From Bradyrhizobium sp. Ec3.3 (GTDB lineage: Bacteria; Pseudomonadota; Alphaproteobacteria; Rhizobiales; Xanthobacteraceae): 64,000 bases of DNA. This document shows positions 60,220 through 64,000 of this stretch, in pieces. The translations under genes were made by a program, and so were the position numbers. Location of the stretch: the NCBI RefSeq assembly GCF_000472925.1, contig NZ_AXAS01000011.1, positions 124,001 through 188,000 of the forward strand. Direction: 5' to 3'. The first letter of the stretch is position 1, and every line of letters starts with the position of its first letter. Under the pieces are notes generated by a model, which was given only the letters and a program-made list of their open reading frames with translations, was not told the DNA's origin and did no database searches.

Positions 60220-63030
60220 CTATTGCCCGAGCCGCTCGATCAGCGCCGGCGCGTGCACCTGGTCGGCCTTGTAGTTGCCGGTCAGCGTGTACATCACGAT
60301 GTTGACGCCGGCGCGGAAGGCGAATTCGCGCTGGCGCGGCTCGCTCTGGGTCAGCGGCAGCATCGGCTGGCCGTCGGGACGGATCGCCCAGGCGCCGGCA
60401 AGATCGTTCGAGGTGATGATGATCGGCGAGACGCCGTCGCCGCCGCGCGCTGGGCGCTGCGCGCTCTCGTCCTCTTCCTCGCGCGGCAGGGTCTCGACCC
60501 AGGTCTGGCCGGTGTTGAAGCGGCCGGGGAAGTCGCGCAGCAGATAGAACGTCTTGGTCAGCACGTGCTCGCGCGGCACCGGCTCGAGCTCGGGCACGTC
60601 GAGCGAGGAGAGAATCTCGCGCAGCGCCTGCATGCCCGGCGTCTGCGAGGCGCCGTTGTCGCCGGGCGGCGCCTCGACCGCGTCGCGGGTGTCGAAGATC
60701 ACGGTGCCGCCCTGCTTCATGTAGGCGTCGATCTTGTTGATGGCGTCCTGCGGCGGTTTTGGCGCGCCCGGCACGATCGGCCAGTAGATCAGCGGGAAGA
60801 AGGCGAGCTCATCACGCGCCGGATCGACGCCGACGGGATCGCCGGCCTCCAGCGCGGTGCGTTGCGCCAGGAACAGCGTCAGCCCGGACATGCCGGCTTT
60901 GACGATGGAATCGACGTCGGCATTGCCAGTCACGACATAGGCCAGGCGAGTCTGCGACACCGCTTTCATCGCAAAATCGTCGGCAGGGCTGTCGGCGCGC
61001 GATGGTGCAGGCGAGGCGAGGCTGGCGAGCACCAGTCCGATCGCGAGCACGGCGGGCGCCGCGCGCCGGCGCAGGAGCGCAGCGAGGCCGCCGCCGAGCA
61101 GCGCGACGATGATGGCGTCGATCAGGAACAGCGCCAGCGAGGTCGAGAGCAGCCAGCCGCGCAAATCGCGCGGCTCGGCGTTGGTGTAGGTCGCGTGCCG
61201 CGCGCGCAGGCTCGCAGTGTTGAGCGGGGCGATGCGGTCGGCGGCGGCGAGCGTGTTCACGGCCAGTGGTCCCTCGGCCGGGCCGTAGAAGCCGGGCGGA
61301 TGATCTGATGTCGCGCGGTCGCGATAATCGGCCGACAGCGGCTTTGCGGTGGCGGGCGGCGGACCGAACGCGCCAAAACCGTCGAGGATGTGCAGCGGCG
61401 CCACCGTCTCGGTGCTGGCCTCACCGGCGACGCCGGGGCCGGGCTTGGAGGTGTAGCCGGACATGTCGACGATCCGCCTCAGCATGTCGACAAAGGTGCC
61501 CGACATCGGCAGGTCCGACCAGCGCATGTCGGCCGAGACATGAAACAGGCTGACCAGACCCTTGCCGCGATGCTCTCCGGTGACGAGCGGCGTGCCGTCT
61601 TCGAGCGAGGCCCAGCTCTTGGTCGCGAGCACTGCATCCGGCTCTGCGAGCACCTGGCGGCTCACGGTGACATCTTTGGGGACGGGGACGCCGGCGAACG
61701 GACCGTCCGCGGTGAAGGCGGCGAGATGCTGCGGCTTCTCCCAGGTCAGGCTGCCGCCGAGCGTCCGGCCGCCCTTGCGCAGCTTCACCGGCACGAGGTC
61801 ATCCTCGGCCTGCGCGAGGCGGGGACCTGCGAAGCGCACCAGCACGCCGCCCTGGTCGACCCAGGCGTTGAGGCGCTCGCGGATTTCGGGCGCGATGGTG
61901 CCGACATCGGCCAGGATGATCATCGGCAGCTTCTGGTCGAGGAATTGCGTGATGCCCTGTTGCGGCGCGCCCTTGTCGGCGAGGCGGACGTCGGCGAACG
62001 GCGCCAGCGCGCGGGTGAGATAGAAGGTCGGAGCCAGCAGCGGCTGCGCGGTCTCGCTGGTTGCGCCGGAGACGATGCCGATGGCGCGGCGCCGCCAGCG
62101 CTTGTCGAGCAGTTGCACGGCGCCCGCGGAGCGCTCGCCGGAGATTTCGAGCCGGGTGATGTCGTTGCGCAGCTCGACCGGCAGATCGAACGATGCCTCG
62201 GTCTCTTTGTCCTGCGGAGCGAATGCGTAGCGGGCTTCGCCGATCGGCGAGCCCTTCTGGTCCAGTGCGCGCACGGTGCCGGCGGCAATGCCGCTGTCGG
62301 TGCGCAGCACCTTCACGACCATCTTGGCGGCCGCATTCTCGGCGGCGACCAGCGCCAGCGGGGAGGGCGTGCCGCCTTCAAACACCGTCAAGCTGCGGTC
62401 TCCGATCGTCTTCGTCAGGCCTTGCAGGAACTCCTCACCGCGGCCGGTATCGACACCGTCCGAGAGCCAGGCGATCTCGCAATCGCCGGTTGCCTTGAGG
62501 AAACGATCAATCGCGGTGAGAGTTTCAACACGCTCGATGGAATAGGGTTTTGGTGCGAGTTGCCGCAGCGCAACGCGCGCCGCCCCGGCCTGCATCAACG
62601 TGATGTCGCGGTTCGGCTCCGAGAGCGGCACCAGCGCGATGGCGCGGCGGTTGCTGTCGGCATTCGCGATCAGCTCGTCGGCTGCCTTGATCCGCGTGTC
62701 CCAGTTCGAGGCCGCGCTCCAGCCGTCATCGAACATGATCATCAGCGGCGCCTTGCTGCCGGCTAGCCCGGTCTGCGGATTCCAGATCGGGCCGGCGGCG
62801 GCGAAAATCACCAGCGCCGCGGCGAGCAGGCGCAGCGCGGTGAGCCACCAGGGCGTGCGCGAGGGCGTCTCCTCCTTCGGCGCGATGTCGAACAGCAGGC
62901 GCGTCGGTGGGAATTCGATGCGGCGCGGCCGCGGCGGCATCACGCGCAGCAGCCACCACAGCACCGGCAGGCTGACGAGCCCGATCAGGAGCAGCGGTTC
63001 GGTGAAGGCGAGCGGCAGGCTTCCGATCAT
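60220..63030 (-). CDS. BatA-like membrane protein with C-terminal DUF4159
   Basis: This 936-residue protein has an N-terminal BatA/aerotolerance-type domain with two TM segments (LPLAFTEPLLLIGLVSLPVL, then TPWWLTALRLLAAALVIFAA) and a VWA-like domain beginning APLMIMFDDGWSAASNWDTR. Beta-rich central domains and one or two TM segments near residues 625-670 follow. The C-terminal DUF4159 domain is at about 695-930 (MKAVSQTRLAYVVTGNADVD, FPLIYWPIVPGAPKP, MKQGGTVIFDTRDAV). The ATG overlaps the DUF58 stop (ATGA, 63027-63030), so translation is coupled. Confidence 0.9.
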   Translation of the reverse strand: MIGSLPLAFTEPLLLIGLVSLPVLWWLLRVMPPRPRRIEFPPTRLLFDIAPKEETPSRTPWWLTALRLLAAALVIFAAAGPIWNPQTGLAGSKAPLMIMFDDGWSAASNWDTRIKAADELIANADSNRRAIALVPLSEPNRDITLMQAGAARVALRQLAPKPYSIERVETLTAIDRFLKATGDCEIAWLSDGVDTGRGEEFLQGLTKTIGDRSLTVFEGGTPSPLALVAAENAAAKMVVKVLRTDSGIAAGTVRALDQKGSPIGEARYAFAPQDKETEASFDLPVELRNDITRLEISGERSAGAVQLLDKRWRRRAIGIVSGATSETAQPLLAPTFYLTRALAPFADVRLADKGAPQQGITQFLDQKLPMIILADVGTIAPEIRERLNAWVDQGGVLVRFAGPRLAQAEDDLVPVKLRKGGRTLGGSLTWEKPQHLAAFTADGPFAGVPVPKDVTVSRQVLAEPDAVLATKSWASLEDGTPLVTGEHRGKGLVSLFHVSADMRWSDLPMSGTFVDMLRRIVDMSGYTSKPGPGVAGEASTETVAPLHILDGFGAFGPPPATAKPLSADYRDRATSDHPPGFYGPAEGPLAVNTLAAADRIAPLNTASLRARHATYTNAEPRDLRGWLLSTSLALFLIDAIIVALLGGGLAALLRRRAAPAVLAIGLVLASLASPAPSRADSPADDFAMKAVSQTRLAYVVTGNADVDSIVKAGMSGLTLFLAQRTALEAGDPVGVDPARDELAFFPLIYWPIVPGAPKPPQDAINKIDAYMKQGGTVIFDTRDAVEAPPGDNGASQTPGMQALREILSSLDVPELEPVPREHVLTKTFYLLRDFPGRFNTGQTWVETLPREEEDESAQRPARGGDGVSPIIITSNDLAGAWAIRPDGQPMLPLTQSEPRQREFAFRAGVNIVMYTLTGNYKADQVHAPALIERLGQ

Positions 63031-63971
63031 GCGGCTGGTCCCGCTTTGACGGTGGTCGAGCGCGCGCCCGACTTGCTCACCTGCATGCCGGCATGCAGGA
63101 ACAGCAGCAGTTCGGCGGCCGAGCGATCGGTGACGTGGGTGGCGAACAGCCAGTCGAGCTTGTTGGTCTCGTCGCGAATCTGGTCGCGATGCAGCGCGAG
63201 CCGCGCGGTGTAATCCTGGGCCCAGCTTTCGGCGCGCCCCGCCGTGATCTCGCCAAAGCCCTCGGGCTCGACGAATTCGACGCGGCCGGAATAGGGGAAG
63301 GTCTCCTCGGCGGGATCGACGATCTGCACCAGCGTGCCATGGGCGCCGGAGCCGGAGAGCGCCGCGAGCGTGCTCCTGATCTCCGCGATCGGCGACCAGA
63401 AATCGGACAGCACGACAGTCTCGGCGAGTGCCGAGGGCACGAAGGACGGCGGCAGGCTCGGCCGCTCGGCGTCGTCATGCAGCATCGCCTGCGCCATCTT
63501 GTCGATGATGCTGCGGCTCGCGGTCGGCGCCATCAGGCCGGGAATGCCGACGCGTTCGCCGCCGGAGACGAGCAGCTCGGCCAGCGCGAATGCCACGATC
63601 AGCGTGCGCTCGAGCTTGGAGTCGCGTGCGTTCCTTGATGCAAATGCCATCGAAGGCGAGCGGTCGGGCCAGATCCATACCGTGTGCGCGGCCTCCCATT
63701 CCTGCTCGCGGACATAGAGATGGTCGTCACGCGCCGAGCGGCGCCAATCGACGTTCTGCGACGGCTCGCCGGAGACGAAGCGGCGATACTGCCAGAAACT
63801 TTCGCCCGAGCCGGCGCGACGGCGGCCATGCAGGCCGTGGATGACGTTGGCGGCAATGCGACGGGCCTCTAACACCAGGCGCGGCAGCGAAGCGGCGAGC
63901 GTACGGCTTTCGCCATCGGCACGTCGGATCGCAATGATCTCCCTCGCCGTGTGCCCGTTGTCTGCGGCCAT
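63027..63971 (-). CDS. DUF58 domain protein
   Basis: This 314-residue protein has the DUF58 signature around residues 60-95: SGESFWQYRRFVSGEPSQNV, DWRRSARDDHLYVREQEWE. Downstream is a degenerate VWA fold (VWIWPDRSPSMAF, VVLSDFWSPI). DUF58 proteins are usually encoded next to MoxR ATPases and BatA-type proteins, in complexes thought to act as chaperones or in envelope stress. The ATG at 63971 overlaps the stop of the preceding gene (TGATG); an in-frame TTG directly before it is the only alternative. Confidence 0.92.
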   Translation of the reverse strand: MAADNGHTAREIIAIRRADGESRTLAASLPRLVLEARRIAANVIHGLHGRRRAGSGESFWQYRRFVSGEPSQNVDWRRSARDDHLYVREQEWEAAHTVWIWPDRSPSMAFASRNARDSKLERTLIVAFALAELLVSGGERVGIPGLMAPTASRSIIDKMAQAMLHDDAERPSLPPSFVPSALAETVVLSDFWSPIAEIRSTLAALSGSGAHGTLVQIVDPAEETFPYSGRVEFVEPEGFGEITAGRAESWAQDYTARLALHRDQIRDETNKLDWLFATHVTDRSAAELLLFLHAGMQVSKSGARSTTVKAGPAA

Positions 63972-64000
63972 CAACCGATCCGTGTCTTCAATTGCCGGAT
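63971..64000 (-). CDS. C-terminal fragment of the gene upstream of DUF58 (probably MoxR ATPase)
   Basis: The last nine codons of a minus-strand frame (IRQLKTRIG, then TGA at 63973-63971) enter from outside the window and overlap the DUF58 start by one base. The identity as MoxR rests only on the usual MoxR-DUF58-BatA order, not on this fragment. Confidence 0.4.
   Translation of the reverse strand: MRQLKTRIG

Noticed and set aside
58963..61308. 781-codon plus-strand frame
   Set aside because: It is antisense to the 687- and 936-residue genes and has shadow composition.

Overview
The window is high-GC, densely coded chromosomal DNA that looks like Bradyrhizobium or a close relative in the Rhizobiales. 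The basis is gene content and order (a glpR-glpD-glpSTPQUV glycerol operon, a ScfR/RamB-type regulator divergent from a long isocitrate lyase followed by a DUF4170 gene, and a DUF58/DUF4159 stress-type cluster). The intergenic palindromic repeats, including the rhizobial GAGCATGATC element, point the same way. I saw no rRNA, tRNA, CRISPR array, phage or insertion sequence. The genus is inferred, not proven.

Layout. Bases 1-5980 hold the end of an MFS permease and an RND efflux unit (lipoprotein adaptor, inner-membrane pump, TetR regulator). Bases 6188-9231 hold small metabolic genes (flavin reductase, acyl-CoA thioesterase, NTF2-like exported protein, HAD phosphatase) separated by palindromic repeats. 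Bases 9305-18266 are a complete glycerol / glycerol-3-phosphate module: GlpR repressor, GlpD dehydrogenase and a six-gene ABC importer (GlpS, GlpT, GlpP, GlpQ, GlpU, GlpV), closed by a strong terminator. Bases 18498-27056 are a second catabolic cluster: an FAD 2-hydroxyacid dehydrogenase, a PotD/PotA-type ABC importer with both permease halves fused, a DapA-type aldolase, an IclR regulator and an FMN 2-hydroxyacid oxidase. It starts behind a perfect palindrome and ends at a hairpin.

Bases 27204-33812 (minus strand) carry an Old Yellow Enzyme, a DUF1993 protein, a lytic transglycosylase, and a two-gene polysaccharide synthase operon (membrane-fusion protein plus GT2 synthase with a PilZ domain) resembling bgsBA. 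Bases 34095-41858 hold htpX, small proteins of unknown function and the glyoxylate-shunt locus. Bases 41952-46389 hold a metallophosphoesterase, a NUDIX hydrolase and a translationally coupled trio (GT-C-like membrane protein, GT2 and GNAT). Bases 46472-51629 look like N-acyl-D-amino-acid utilisation: IclR regulator, MFS permease, D-aminoacylase-like amidohydrolase and an AraC regulator.

Bases 52079-55081 encode a 1000-residue protein of unknown function with a HELxEA/EIGD metalloprotease-like N-terminal domain. Converging on it is a TonB-dependent receptor with a DUF2946 partner, behind a perfect Zur/Fur-like palindrome. The window ends with a coupled minus-strand DUF58 - DUF4159 - 687-residue membrane protein operon whose upstream gene lies mostly outside the window.

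The observations I rate highest are: (1) GlpS and GlpT carry complementary defects in their ATPase motifs, so a heterodimer would have one consensus and one degenerate ATP site; (2) the metal-type operator over the DUF2946-TonB receptor promoter; (3) the 1000-residue protein; (4) a RamB-box-like repeat between the ScfR-type regulator and isocitrate lyase; (5) the catabolic cluster with oxidases of both 2-hydroxyacid families.
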